DNA of 64,000 bases, taken from assembly GCF_011769525.1 (NCBI RefSeq), contig NZ_CP050440.1, forward strand, positions 5,829,501-5,893,500, in the 5' to 3' direction. This stretch comes from Tolypothrix sp. PCC 7910 (lineage in GTDB: Bacteria > Cyanobacteriota > Cyanobacteriia > Cyanobacteriales > Nostocaceae). A model generated the notes under the pieces. It made no database searches and was not told where the DNA came from. It was given only the letters and a program-made list of their open reading frames with translations. This document shows positions 1-8,735 of this stretch, in pieces; position 1 is the stretch's first letter; every line of letters begins with the position of its first letter. The position numbers and the translations under genes were made by a program.

Positions 1-4
1 TGCC

Positions 5-270
5 AGCAATGATCGAAAAATTTACATAACTAGGGCTGAAATTAGTGTTATATTACACTCGTCTCATCTAATTATTAGATCCTTAAAAGTGAAAAAGCTT
101 GGCAAAGGGAAATTACCTCTCTGGAGAATCAGCGATACACTTTCCAGCCAGTAATTAGAGGGCACTCTAAGACACCGAGGCACAGAGATACAACAATTCT
201 AGTGCATCGGTAGACAAGTGTTCATAACCCTGATTTTGTTGAAACCATCGAATTAAATGTGCGACCTTAT
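5..270 (+). pseudogene. Decayed 5' copy of a sufU-like gene (promoter plus first ~65 codons)
   Basis: This stretch aligns with positions about 4222-4480, the promoter and 5' half of the intact sufU-like gene downstream. Upstream similarity begins near base 5, a run of about 20 bases around 44-64 is identical, and recognisable coding similarity continues to about 270. The start codon of the intact copy (ATG at 4315) corresponds to AAG here, and the aligned reading frame is broken by stops and indels, so it cannot encode the protein. Similarity fades after the NPYCGD region of the intact copy. It is a partial duplicate that has lost function. The window starts here, so its true upstream limit is unknown. 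Confidence 0.75.
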
Positions 271-831
271 GTTGGCATACTCTCAAATAAACACTGAAAT
301 CGTCAATACCAATTGCATAGATCCACTTTTCTCTGTTGATCATCTCAAAGATGAATTTACAGTATTTGTGATTTGTGATTTGTGATATTGGTTGCTGGCG
401 CTGTTAAACACTAATTGAAAGTTTTTAAGAAGCACAGATTATAACCCATGCCTAGTAAGGATTTAAGGTTTTCATTTTTAATGTGTTTCCTTTATTTATT
501 GTTAGAGCTTAATAGCGTTAGTCGCAGGCTTATATCAAAACTTACATCTATAAACCAAAGTTCCGCTTAAAAGGGGATTCGATATCTTCCCTTCTTTTTA
601 GATAAGTATTAAAAAGATGTGAGAGGTTCGCGCGTGGTCTATTGCTTTGAAAATCTTTTTCAGTAAAGCCCCACAAAAAGGGTATGGAATTCAATCATTG
701 CTGGATTGTGTTTGACTTCTTTCTACCCAAAATCAAGCCTTAATATTTCCGACCCTTTTACGGTTTTACTTGAGTCATCACTCTTACCCAGACAACATAG
801 ACAACATAACTAAACGGAGTTTGTATATCAT
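271..831. other. Non-coding gap upstream of the RTX gene
   Basis: AT-rich stretch without a credible gene. It holds a short tandem of TTTGTGA-type heptads near 365-390. A weak Shine-Dalgarno (CGGAG, about 814-818) precedes the ATG at 832. I could not assign a promoter with confidence. Confidence 0.4.
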
Positions 832-3800
832 ATGGCAGGATATAGCGTAGAAGAACAAAAGCATATACAGCTTGTCCAAGATTTCTTTGCAGCGCAAAAA
901 GACAAGAGCATATTAAATAATGCGGGCAAGGCAGGCAATTTCTTTGCCAATAATGCCAGGTTTATATTTATCCGTGGGGGCGAAGAAAGACTAGGTAGAG
1001 GAGACGAAACAGGCCCGGAAAGTCTACTTTCTAGCACACCAACACCATATTCAACGTCAAAAGGTGGTCTGCCACTCAAAGGCTTAAACTTTCTGACTTC
1101 TGACCCAGCAAAAGGAAAATTTGACCTTTACGATGTTAAAGTCGTTCCGCGGACTGGTGGTTATACCACAGAAGCTACCCAGCTAGACACTAACGCTTAC
1201 ACTGATGTGTCTGTAGCTCATGAAACACCTGACCTAATTCCATTTAGTGGTAACTTTGTTGGGCCTAGTGGAGTAGAGAATTTTTACAAAGAGTTTTTCA
1301 ATAACTTTGACATAGTTTCCTTCATTAGCAATACAGATGAGTACGCCACGGTAAAGGGAAAAACATCACCATATCCCTATGGAATTATTGCCAATGGCAA
1401 TAATTTGGCAGTATATGGGGAATATGAATTCCACAACAAGTTTACTGGAAATAATGCCAAGTCTCCCTTCCGCATTGATATTGAGTTTGAAAATGGTCCA
1501 GATGGCAAAATCAAAACCTATCAGTTGTGGACTGATGTTCATACCTTAGCAGCAGCGATGCGAGAAGGCGGATCATTTAGAGAACAATATGGTTTGACCG
1601 TCCCGATCATTAAGACTGGGCCAAATCCAGAAGATTTCAGTTTTCCGACATACTCGCAATTAGACCAGAGTAAGTTTCAACAGAACCCAGTATTTGGTCG
1701 TCAATACGATCCAAATGGCTATCTAATTGATCAAAATGGCAACCCCACTAATAATAACCCCTTTCAGCAAGGGAAAGTTAATGAGAAGAATTTTTTGCCA
1801 CTGTATATACAATGGGGTACTGGGAAAGACAATCTACTTAGTGGCTTTACAGACAAAACAAAATACTACGATCCCAAACTCCCTAACGATCAGCTATATG
1901 GGTTACAAGGTAATGACACCTTAATTGGTCTTGAAGGTGACGATGAATTGTATGGTGGTAGTGGAAATGACTCATTAGATGGAGGAGCAGGCAATGATAC
2001 GCTCAATGGGAATACCGGAATAAATACCCTCACAGGCGGTGCTGGTAGTGATACATTTATTCTCGATGACCTATTTGACCTGAAATCTGAGGCGACAACT
2101 TCCACAATCACAGACTTTTCCATTGCGGATGGAGACAAAATAGGTCTAGGGGGAACATTAACCTTCAGTAAATTAACCATTACTGACGGCGCTAGTGGTG
2201 CGGAAATTAAACTGACTGGTTCGACGCTACCAACCCTGGCAATTGTCAAAAATGTTACTGCTACTCAATTAACAGCAGACAAGTTTAAAGACATTAGACC
2301 AGATTATCAAATCGGCGTGACCACACCGGATAATGTGGTTGGGAATGTAGATGAAAATAAATCTCTAATAATTGGGTTCTTCCAATCTTTCTTTACTGGT
2401 GATATTTTCAAGTACATCAAAGGTAACTTTACCCAAGATGCACGTTATATAGTCATCCAAGGAGAAAATAACAACTATACATCAGATGACGCATTTTCTG
2501 CTGAACGCTACCGCATCTCACCAACTACGAAAGAATGGACTGGAATTGATGGCGCTCAAGGTTTTATTTTCAGCCTCTTCCAAGCAATGGATGTACTGGG
2601 AACACGTTGGCCAGATCAGCTACCAGCTACCAACTTTTACATTGAAAAAATCGTCCCTGACTCAGCAGAGCCAGATAATGTAGCAGTATTTGGGCGCTTT
2701 TTGTACCGAAATAACAGTACAGGAATTCTGACTGATGGTCCTTTTGCTTACAACTTCCACATAAAACATGAAGTTGATCAGACTAGCGGTAAGGTTGTAC
2801 CCAAGGTTAATACAGTCAGTTTTTTTGAGCAGTACAATGCCTTTGGTTATTCATCCCGTCAAGGCGGTACCTGGACTAGAAACTATAATGGCGAACTAAC
2901 CAACATTTATTGGGGAACGACAAACGGCGAAACTATAGATGGCAGTGATATTAAAGATATCATCTATGGTTATCAAAGCAATGACATACTCAATGGTTTG
3001 GCAGGAGATGATACCATCTATGGTGGTGAAGGTGACGATACAATTAATGGTGGTTTAGGTAAAGATAATATTTGGGGTAATTCGGGTAAAGATACTTTTG
3101 TGCTTGCTCCTGGTGAGGGAACTGACACGATTAATGACTTTGAAAAAGGTAGTGATAAAATCAAACTGCTCAAAGACCTGAGTTTTAGTCAGTTGAGCAT
3201 TACCCCCACTAACGGAAATACGGAAATCAAGGTAAATACAACTAACGAAGTCTTGGCTGTACTCAAAGGCTCAGTTCAGCTAGATGCATCAGATTTTATC
3301 GCCAGTCTCAATATTGGTACACCAAATGGAGATAATCTTACTGCCGGATTAAATAATTTTGATGGTAATGCCAACGTTGCGTTCACTGGTGCAGGTGATG
3401 ATGAAGTAGATCTCACTACCTCAAAAACTGGGCGGAACCGCATTTTTGGTGGTAGTGGTGTCGATACCATCTACGTGAGCAAAAACGATCGCGTCTTTGG
3501 TGGTTCAGGTAACGACATTTTTGATGCTACCGATGGTCAAGGTGGTAACCGCATTTCAGGTGGTGTTGGCGATGATACATTCTATCTTGGTAGTGGCGAT
3601 CGGGCTTTAGGTGGTGAAGGTAACGACAAATTCTATGTTCAAGAAGGCGGAAATAATGTCCTGACTGGTGGTGCGGGTGCTGACCAGTTCTGGGTGGTTA
3701 ATGCTGAAATTCCCAATAAACCCAACACCATTACTGACTTTGTACTTGGTACAGATGTCGTTGGAATTGGCGGCTATGTAAAAGCTGACCTTACCTTTGG

Positions 3801-3915
3801 TCAAGATGCTCAAAGCAATGCCATTTTGGCTGTCAAAGGTACTAATGTTGCTACATTCCTGGGGATTACCCAAGCTCAACTACAAGCCGAAAGTGCTAAA
3901 TTTGTTTTTGGCTAA
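832..3915 (+). CDS. RTX calcium-binding protein with two SnoaL/NTF2-like modules
   Basis: A 1027-residue acidic, glycine- and aspartate-rich protein with no N-terminal signal peptide, as expected of a type I secretion substrate. Three blocks of RTX nonapeptides (GGxGxDxLx type) lie near residues 353-412, 700-766 and 843-960. Each is followed by a segment of the type seen after RTX blocks (ITDFxxGxDxI...). Before each of the first two blocks is a roughly 150-250-residue alpha+beta domain resembling SnoaL/NTF2-like folds. The first contains the FVGPSGVENFYKEFF segment near residue 140. The second starts near residue 505 with a VDENKSLIIGFFQSFF segment. The RTX blocks should bind Ca2+ and fold outside the cell. 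The function of the SnoaL-like parts is unknown. The fold call is by pattern and moderate in confidence; the RTX call is firm. No dedicated exporter adjoins it. Confidence 0.85.
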   Translation: MAGYSVEEQKHIQLVQDFFAAQKDKSILNNAGKAGNFFANNARFIFIRGGEERLGRGDETGPESLLSSTPTPYSTSKGGLPLKGLNFLTSDPAKGKFDLYDVKVVPRTGGYTTEATQLDTNAYTDVSVAHETPDLIPFSGNFVGPSGVENFYKEFFNNFDIVSFISNTDEYATVKGKTSPYPYGIIANGNNLAVYGEYEFHNKFTGNNAKSPFRIDIEFENGPDGKIKTYQLWTDVHTLAAAMREGGSFREQYGLTVPIIKTGPNPEDFSFPTYSQLDQSKFQQNPVFGRQYDPNGYLIDQNGNPTNNNPFQQGKVNEKNFLPLYIQWGTGKDNLLSGFTDKTKYYDPKLPNDQLYGLQGNDTLIGLEGDDELYGGSGNDSLDGGAGNDTLNGNTGINTLTGGAGSDTFILDDLFDLKSEATTSTITDFSIADGDKIGLGGTLTFSKLTITDGASGAEIKLTGSTLPTLAIVKNVTATQLTADKFKDIRPDYQIGVTTPDNVVGNVDENKSLIIGFFQSFFTGDIFKYIKGNFTQDARYIVIQGENNNYTSDDAFSAERYRISPTTKEWTGIDGAQGFIFSLFQAMDVLGTRWPDQLPATNFYIEKIVPDSAEPDNVAVFGRFLYRNNSTGILTDGPFAYNFHIKHEVDQTSGKVVPKVNTVSFFEQYNAFGYSSRQGGTWTRNYNGELTNIYWGTTNGETIDGSDIKDIIYGYQSNDILNGLAGDDTIYGGEGDDTINGGLGKDNIWGNSGKDTFVLAPGEGTDTINDFEKGSDKIKLLKDLSFSQLSITPTNGNTEIKVNTTNEVLAVLKGSVQLDASDFIASLNIGTPNGDNLTAGLNNFDGNANVAFTGAGDDEVDLTTSKTGRNRIFGGSGVDTIYVSKNDRVFGGSGNDIFDATDGQGGNRISGGVGDDTFYLGSGDRALGGEGNDKFYVQEGGNNVLTGGAGADQFWVVNAEIPNKPNTITDFVLGTDVVGIGGYVKADLTFGQDAQSNAILAVKGTNVATFLGITQAQLQAESAKFVFG

Positions 3916-3968
3916 TCTCAAATTTGTGAGTTTGCCGTTTGCCGTCATTGTAAATTTGAGTTAACTTT

Positions 3969-3990
3969 CAAGCCCGCTTAGGCGGGCTTG
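3969..3990 (+). terminator. Hairpin terminator of the RTX gene
   Basis: A perfect 9-bp GC-rich stem (CAAGCCCGC, loop TTAG, GCGGGCTTG) begins 53 bases after the RTX stop codon and is followed by ATTTATATCT. It has the position and shape of an intrinsic terminator, though the T tract is weak. Confidence 0.7.
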
Positions 3991-4263
3991 ATTTATATCT
4001 ATAACAATACTTTTTAGAGGGGCTAAAAAGGCCTTTTTCGTTCAGCCTTTATATTTTTCAATGACTAAACGGTTATTTATAGTTGTAATAATTTATATTA
4101 ACAACCTCATCTTTTAGAGTCACATTAATTGCCATGCTTGCATCCCAAAAATCAGCTAGAGTCAAATTTTGCTAGCTTGAAATCTATTCATATCAAGCAA
4201 AACATTAAGATAGCAGAATTGCGCTAGCGATGATTAAAAAATTTACATTCACTGGGAATGAAT

Positions 4264-4279
4264 AGTGTTATATTACACT
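4264..4279 (+). promoter_or_regulatory. Conserved inverted repeat upstream of sufU-like gene
   Basis: AGTGTTATATTACACT has arms AGTGT and ACACT around six bases and ends 35 bases before the sufU-like ATG. The same 16-mer is kept unchanged at 44-59 in the decayed copy, although flanking bases there have diverged. It may be an operator or overlap the -10 region (TATATT). No known regulator is assigned. The rest of the 3916-4314 gap holds the RTX terminator and AT-rich sequence only. Confidence 0.4.
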
Positions 4280-4314
4280 CGTCTAATCTAATTTACTAGA
4301 TCATCAAGAGTGAA

Positions 4315-4782
4315 ATGGCTTCGCAAAGGGCAATGGCCTCTCCGGAGAATCAGCGACACACTTTCGAGCAAGTAATTCAGGAACGCTCTAAAAAACCTAG
4401 ATATAGGGGTACCACAATTCCAGTCCACCGCTATCACAAGTGTTCTAACCCCTATTGTGGCGATACTATTGAACTAACCTTAAAACTTAATCAAGCTAGC
4501 AACGCTATTGAGGAGATTAAATTTCAAGGTGAAGGGTGCGCCATCTCAATAGCTTCTGCTGATTTGATGGCTGGTTATGTTCAAGGAAAAAGCATTAGCG
4601 AAGCCCTAAATATGGTCGAATCTTTTCATCGCATGATGACAGGAGAAATTGAATTTCCGCCAGAATTACAAAAGCTCAATATTCTTAAAGGAGTAGCTAA
4701 ATTTCCTTTGCGAGTAAAATGTGCAACCTTGGGTTGGAAAACGCTGCAAGCAGCAATAGAATCTTCAGCACCTATGACATAG
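4315..4782 (+). CDS. sufU: SufU/IscU-like iron-sulfur cluster scaffold protein
   Basis: A 155-residue SufU-type member of the IscU/NifU N-terminal family, which holds nascent Fe-S clusters or handles sulfur in the SUF pathway in the cytoplasm. The three family cysteines and the aspartate are in place: C48 and D50 (NPYCGD), C75 (GEGCAIS) and C136 (RVKCATLGW). The length fits SufU. There is no C-terminal NFU domain. ATG at 4315 is taken as the start; an in-frame ATG at 4333 is the alternative, and no strong Shine-Dalgarno decides between them. The gene stands alone with no suf neighbours in the window. A decayed partial copy lies at the start of the window. Confidence 0.85.
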   Translation: MASQRAMASPENQRHTFEQVIQERSKKPRYRGTTIPVHRYHKCSNPYCGDTIELTLKLNQASNAIEEIKFQGEGCAISIASADLMAGYVQGKSISEALNMVESFHRMMTGEIEFPPELQKLNILKGVAKFPLRVKCATLGWKTLQAAIESSAPMT

Positions 4783-5498
4783 TTATGCTATTTCTTGGTG
4801 TGAGTTTCATTCTAGACGGTCTGTGAGCAATGACCCAGTAAGAGCATGAAAACCTTTCTTCTCTAGTTTCAATTTTCAAATTAGAAAAGTTATATTCAAA
4901 TACAGTTATAAATCTTTAAAGGAATTCAAAAAATAGCTAGATGTAAAGAGAATAAGACTTATACAAGTGTCACATTATTTTTATTTAGGCTGTCCCTGTC
5001 CAAGATTCAAAAGTCCAAAAAACCTGAATTTCCGGCTCTTAATCCTTGAATATTGACTCTTCAACCAGAAGATGTATGTACCAGTTGCGTAAGTCCTGAA
5101 AATATTGATTTATATTATTTACTTATATAGGTGTATAACTAAATAAGGTCATTGGAAAACTGCAAAGTTTGGGTTCTAGCTGATTAACTAAGAGTTAAAT
5201 ATTTAATAAGTGAAGTAGGATAAAATATTAAATTTAGGATTTTGATACCTTAAATGTACAAACAATTTATTCGCATACGAAATATTAAAATTATAGAAAA
5301 TCTTAAGATTTTCTAGCTAGTAAAATTAACTAGATAAATCGCATAATTCTATTAAATTCTTATTAGAACGAAACCAAAATCTCAGCAAACACCTGATAAA
5401 ATATTTACCCAGTATATAGATGGGGAAATTGATCGGTATCAAAATCATTTAGTTCGTCCTTGATGTTTAAACAGCCATAATCAAGAGTAAAGATTAAT
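4783..5498. other. Long AT-rich non-coding gap, possible coding remnant at 3' end
   Basis: No complete gene is visible. Between about 5364 and 5463 one frame stays open for 34 codons without a start codon, ending just before the FAD-subunit gene. It could be the remnant of an upstream gene, but I recognise no family in it. The rest is AT-rich with scattered poly-A/T. Confidence 0.3.
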
Positions 5499-6380
5499 AT
5501 GCTTCCCGTTCAATTTGACTATGCAGCACCAGAAAGCCTGGAAGTTGCAGTAAAGTTGTTGAAAGATAATGCAGAGGCTGTGATTTTAGCTGGTAGTCAC
5601 AGCCTGATTGCAGAAATGAAGCGGGGCAGTGTTTCTCCTTCCCTGCTGGTAGATTTAGGTAAAATTAGCAGTTTGCGAGGAATTAACCATCAAATAGGTA
5701 ATATCCTGCAAATCAATGCCATGACTACTTATGCTCAAGTAGCAGCATCCCGCGAAATTCAAGAAAATTATCCAGCACTTTTTGAAGCTGTTAACAACAT
5801 TGGAGACGCTCAAATCCGCAACTGGCAAACAATTGGTGATATTTTTGCCTATCGTGACCTAGCCTGTGATTTTACAGCGGTGGCTTTAGTACTAGAGGCG
5901 AGTTTTAATACTCTTGATACAGAAGGTAGCCATCAGATTGAAGCAGCACAATTGATTGCTAAATCTTTTCAAAGTAATTGGCAATCAAAAGAAATTGTGA
6001 CATCAATTAATTTACCCTCTGATAGCTCTAGAACGGGTAGTGCTTATCAAGCTTTTAAGCATCCAGCTACAGGTTATACTCTTTGTGGGATTGCCACCGC
6101 AGTTGGGCAAATTAATAATGGGATAGTAGGCAAATGCCGTGTGGCGGTGACTGGTGCAACCCCTCATGCTGTGAGGTTAACTCAAGTTGAGGCCGCTATA
6201 GAGGGTAAAGCACCCACAGCAGAAAATATAGCAGCAGCCTCTAAGTTGGCAAAAGCAAGTGTGGGTTCTATAGTAGGCGATCGCTATGCTTCTGCAGAAT
6301 ATCGTGCCCATCTGATGGAGGTCAACATCAAACGCACCCTGATTCGCGCCTTAGAAAGAGTTGGTATTGTAGTTGTTTAA
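5499..6380 (+). CDS. Xanthine dehydrogenase family FAD-binding subunit (CoxM/XdhB-like)
   Basis: A 293-residue flavoprotein of the molybdopterin dehydrogenase FAD-binding family (PF00941 type) with the C-terminal CO-dehydrogenase flavoprotein domain. The FAD-binding loops are visible: AGSHSLIAEM near residue 31, and IRNWQTIGDIFAYRDLACD near residue 108. The second motif normally reads TIGG; here it is TIGD. In the family this subunit passes electrons from the Mo and Fe-S subunits to NAD or oxygen. Neither a molybdenum subunit nor a 2Fe-2S subunit is encoded beside it, so its partners lie elsewhere or are lost. No strong Shine-Dalgarno precedes the ATG. Confidence 0.8.
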   Translation: MLPVQFDYAAPESLEVAVKLLKDNAEAVILAGSHSLIAEMKRGSVSPSLLVDLGKISSLRGINHQIGNILQINAMTTYAQVAASREIQENYPALFEAVNNIGDAQIRNWQTIGDIFAYRDLACDFTAVALVLEASFNTLDTEGSHQIEAAQLIAKSFQSNWQSKEIVTSINLPSDSSRTGSAYQAFKHPATGYTLCGIATAVGQINNGIVGKCRVAVTGATPHAVRLTQVEAAIEGKAPTAENIAAASKLAKASVGSIVGDRYASAEYRAHLMEVNIKRTLIRALERVGIVVV

Positions 6381-6569
6381 CTTCAATATTGATTTTCCTA
6401 GTTTCTACAGCCTATTGGAGTTATAAACCAATACTGGACATATAAATAAAAACCAGACTTTCCGTAAAGTCAGACTCAGAAATTGTAGAGAATAAAGAAA
6501 AACAGTACTGACCAAAGCTTGAGGATTGCGGTAACTGAAATTGTCTACTAATCATAAAGGGTTGCTGAG

Positions 6570-7568
6570 GTGCAAACAGCTTTAATGAAAGCACTGATTC
6601 TCGACCGACCAGGTTCTCCAGACACCCTTCGCCTTGCCCAAGTGCCTCAGCCTCAACCAGGCGAGGGAGAGGTAAGAGTTAAAGTCAAGGCTGTCGGTTT
6701 AAATCCAGCAGATTACCAATTTGTGGGGCGGGGATTTTCTAGTTGGAATTATCCCTTTATTCCTGGTCTAGATGTGGCTGGTACTATAGACGCTATCGGT
6801 GCCAATGTCACTAGTTGGGAAATAGGCGATCGCATTTATTATCACGGCGATTTCTCCAAGCCAGGTGGGTTCGCCCAATGGGCAATTACTACCGCCCATA
6901 CTATTGCTTCTCTACCTGATAGTCTCTCTTTTACTGCTGCTGCCGCTTTACCTTGTGCAGGTTTTACTGCCTACCAAGTTCTTTATCGCAAATTACATAT
7001 CCAACCAGACCAAACTATCCTCATTCATGGAGGTGCAGGAGGGGTGGGAGGCTTTGCCGTGCAGTTAGCTGCCCTCGCTGGACTCAAAGTGATTTCTACC
7101 TGTTCTGCACGTAATAGAGAATGGGTGCATCAGCTAGGGGCTAGTGAAGTCATCGATTACAACAGTGAGGATGTTAGCGCTAGAGTCAGGGAAATTACAC
7201 AGGGGAGAGGTGTTGATGCCATAATTGATACGGTCAGTTCCGCTCATGCCACCGCTGGACTTGATTTGCTAGCCTTTGGTGGTGGTATTGCCTGTGTAGC
7301 GGGATTACCTGATTTAAGTCAAATGCAATCCTTTGGTAAAGCAATTTCTGTCCATGATATAGCCTTAGGGATGGCTTATTTATTAGGTGATATTAAAGCC
7401 CAAGCAGAACTTGCAGAAATTGGTCAAGAATTAGCTAAATTAGTTACCCATCATCAAATTAATCCCATCCTCCAAGAAGTAATTTCTTTAGAAGAAATTC
7501 CTCAAGCATTGGTGCGTCTTTCAGGTCGCCATGTCAGAGGAAAAATAGTTGCTCAAATAGATCCTTAA
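6570..7568 (+). CDS. Zinc-independent quinone oxidoreductase-like MDR reductase
   Basis: About 330 residues of the medium-chain dehydrogenase/reductase superfamily, quinone oxidoreductase branch. An N-terminal GroES-like domain (GEVRVKVKAVGLNPADYQFVG) is followed by a Rossmann domain with the NADPH-binding glycine motif HGGAGGVGGFAVQLA near residue 152. Zinc ligands of alcohol dehydrogenases are absent. It should reduce quinones or alpha,beta-unsaturated carbonyls with NADPH. The GTG at 6570 has AAAGGG eight bases upstream. The ATG at 6585, giving the usual MKALIL start, is an equally good candidate. The DJ-1-like gene begins 14 bases after it, so the two are probably co-transcribed. Confidence 0.85.
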   Translation: MQTALMKALILDRPGSPDTLRLAQVPQPQPGEGEVRVKVKAVGLNPADYQFVGRGFSSWNYPFIPGLDVAGTIDAIGANVTSWEIGDRIYYHGDFSKPGGFAQWAITTAHTIASLPDSLSFTAAAALPCAGFTAYQVLYRKLHIQPDQTILIHGGAGGVGGFAVQLAALAGLKVISTCSARNREWVHQLGASEVIDYNSEDVSARVREITQGRGVDAIIDTVSSAHATAGLDLLAFGGGIACVAGLPDLSQMQSFGKAISVHDIALGMAYLLGDIKAQAELAEIGQELAKLVTHHQINPILQEVISLEEIPQALVRLSGRHVRGKIVAQIDP

Positions 7569-7582
7569 GGTAAGTCAAGATT

Positions 7583-8152
7583 ATGAAACTCAAGGGAAAA
7601 AAGATTGGTATCCTGATTGAAAGCGACTTTTACGAACACGAGATTTGGTATTACAATTACCGCTTTCCCGAAGAAGGTGCAGAACTGCATTTTCTCAGTC
7701 GCCTTTGGGGTCAATCATATCTAACTTTCAAAGGACATGAATATCATGCGCCCTTTGAGTGTCACAAAAGTTTTGAAACGATAGATGATGAAGAACTGAA
7801 AAGCTATGCTGCCATCATAGTTCCATCTGCTATGGTTTCTGACCGCCTGCGATATACAGAAGATGTGACTCAACTTCCTCCCGCCTGTGAGTTTCTTCAA
7901 AGAGCATTCGCAGACAAAAATATTCTCAAAGGAATCATTTGTCATGGGATGTGGTTAGTATCTCCTGTACCAGAATTAGTCAAGGGCCGCCCCGTAACTT
8001 GTCATAACAACCTGCATGGTGATGTAGTAAATATGGGCGCTATCTATACCAACGAAGATGTCGTTGTCGATGGTGATTTGGTAACTGGGCGTAGTGGCGG
8101 TCATGCTCACCTATTCGCCAAAAAAATCATTGAAATCTTGGCAGAACGTTAA
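7583..8152 (+). CDS. DJ-1/PfpI family protein
   Basis: A 189-residue DJ-1/PfpI superfamily protein. The nucleophile elbow is IICHGMW with C120 followed by H121. An acidic cluster follows beta-strand 1 (ESDFYEHE, residues 13-20), where the family places the Glu that activates the Cys. The C-terminal VTGRSGGHAHLF segment is typical. Members act as glyoxalase III or deglycase-like enzymes, amidases or stress chaperones; which of these applies is not readable from sequence. The ATG is preceded by AAGGTAAG. It sits between a carbonyl reductase-like gene and a glyoxalase-fold gene, with gaps of 14 and 24 bases, which suggests a small operon for reactive-carbonyl handling. Confidence 0.85.
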   Translation: MKLKGKKIGILIESDFYEHEIWYYNYRFPEEGAELHFLSRLWGQSYLTFKGHEYHAPFECHKSFETIDDEELKSYAAIIVPSAMVSDRLRYTEDVTQLPPACEFLQRAFADKNILKGIICHGMWLVSPVPELVKGRPVTCHNNLHGDVVNMGAIYTNEDVVVDGDLVTGRSGGHAHLFAKKIIEILAER

Positions 8153-8176
8153 GAAAAATTAAGGCTAAACAGAGTT

Positions 8177-8611
8177 ATGGGTTTACAAATCTTTTCTCAA
8201 GTTGCACTTACTTGTAAAGATCCGATCGCAACTGAAAAATTTTACAGCAAATATTTTGGTTTTAAACGCGCTAGGGTAGCAAAACTCCCTGACGGTGATC
8301 AAATAGTGTTTATCAAAATGGCAGATAGTGCCTTTTATTTAGAACTGTTTAAAGCCAAAGAAGAATCTCCCGTACCACCACCAATTAATGATGGGCCGCA
8401 GTACCCGGGAGTACGTCAACTCGCCTTTAAAGTTGATAGCGTAGATGGCAAACTTGCAGAAATGGGAAACGAAGCCAAAATCACTCTTGGCCCTTTAAAT
8501 TTTGATGATTATATCCCTGGATGGCGTACTGTTTGGGTTGCTGACCCCGATGGCAATATTGTTGAAATCAGCCAAGGTTTTACTGATGAAGATAATCCTC
8601 CCCCCCTCTAG
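8177..8611 (+). CDS. VOC (glyoxalase/bleomycin-resistance) fold protein
   Basis: A 144-residue vicinal-oxygen-chelate protein with two beta-alpha-beta-beta-beta repeats (residues about 4-60 and 78-135). The usual first metal ligand, His at the start of strand 1 (HVALxV), is replaced: this protein reads SQVALTCKD. The second-repeat His (GVHHIAF) is replaced in GVRQLAFKV. The glutamates YLELF and VEISQ remain. It may therefore bind metal weakly or not at all, and could be a binding protein rather than a metalloenzyme. It is the last gene of the apparent three-gene set. Confidence 0.75.
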   Translation: MGLQIFSQVALTCKDPIATEKFYSKYFGFKRARVAKLPDGDQIVFIKMADSAFYLELFKAKEESPVPPPINDGPQYPGVRQLAFKVDSVDGKLAEMGNEAKITLGPLNFDDYIPGWRTVWVADPDGNIVEISQGFTDEDNPPPL

Positions 8612-8735
8612 TTTTGGAGAGCAAGTTATTAAATTTTCAAATTTTTGCGTAGTACTTCAATAATCTATACTCTACCTACATTATGTATGCCATACTGACA
8701 CAACAGTAGGATGAAGATTCAGGAGAGCGCCGCTA

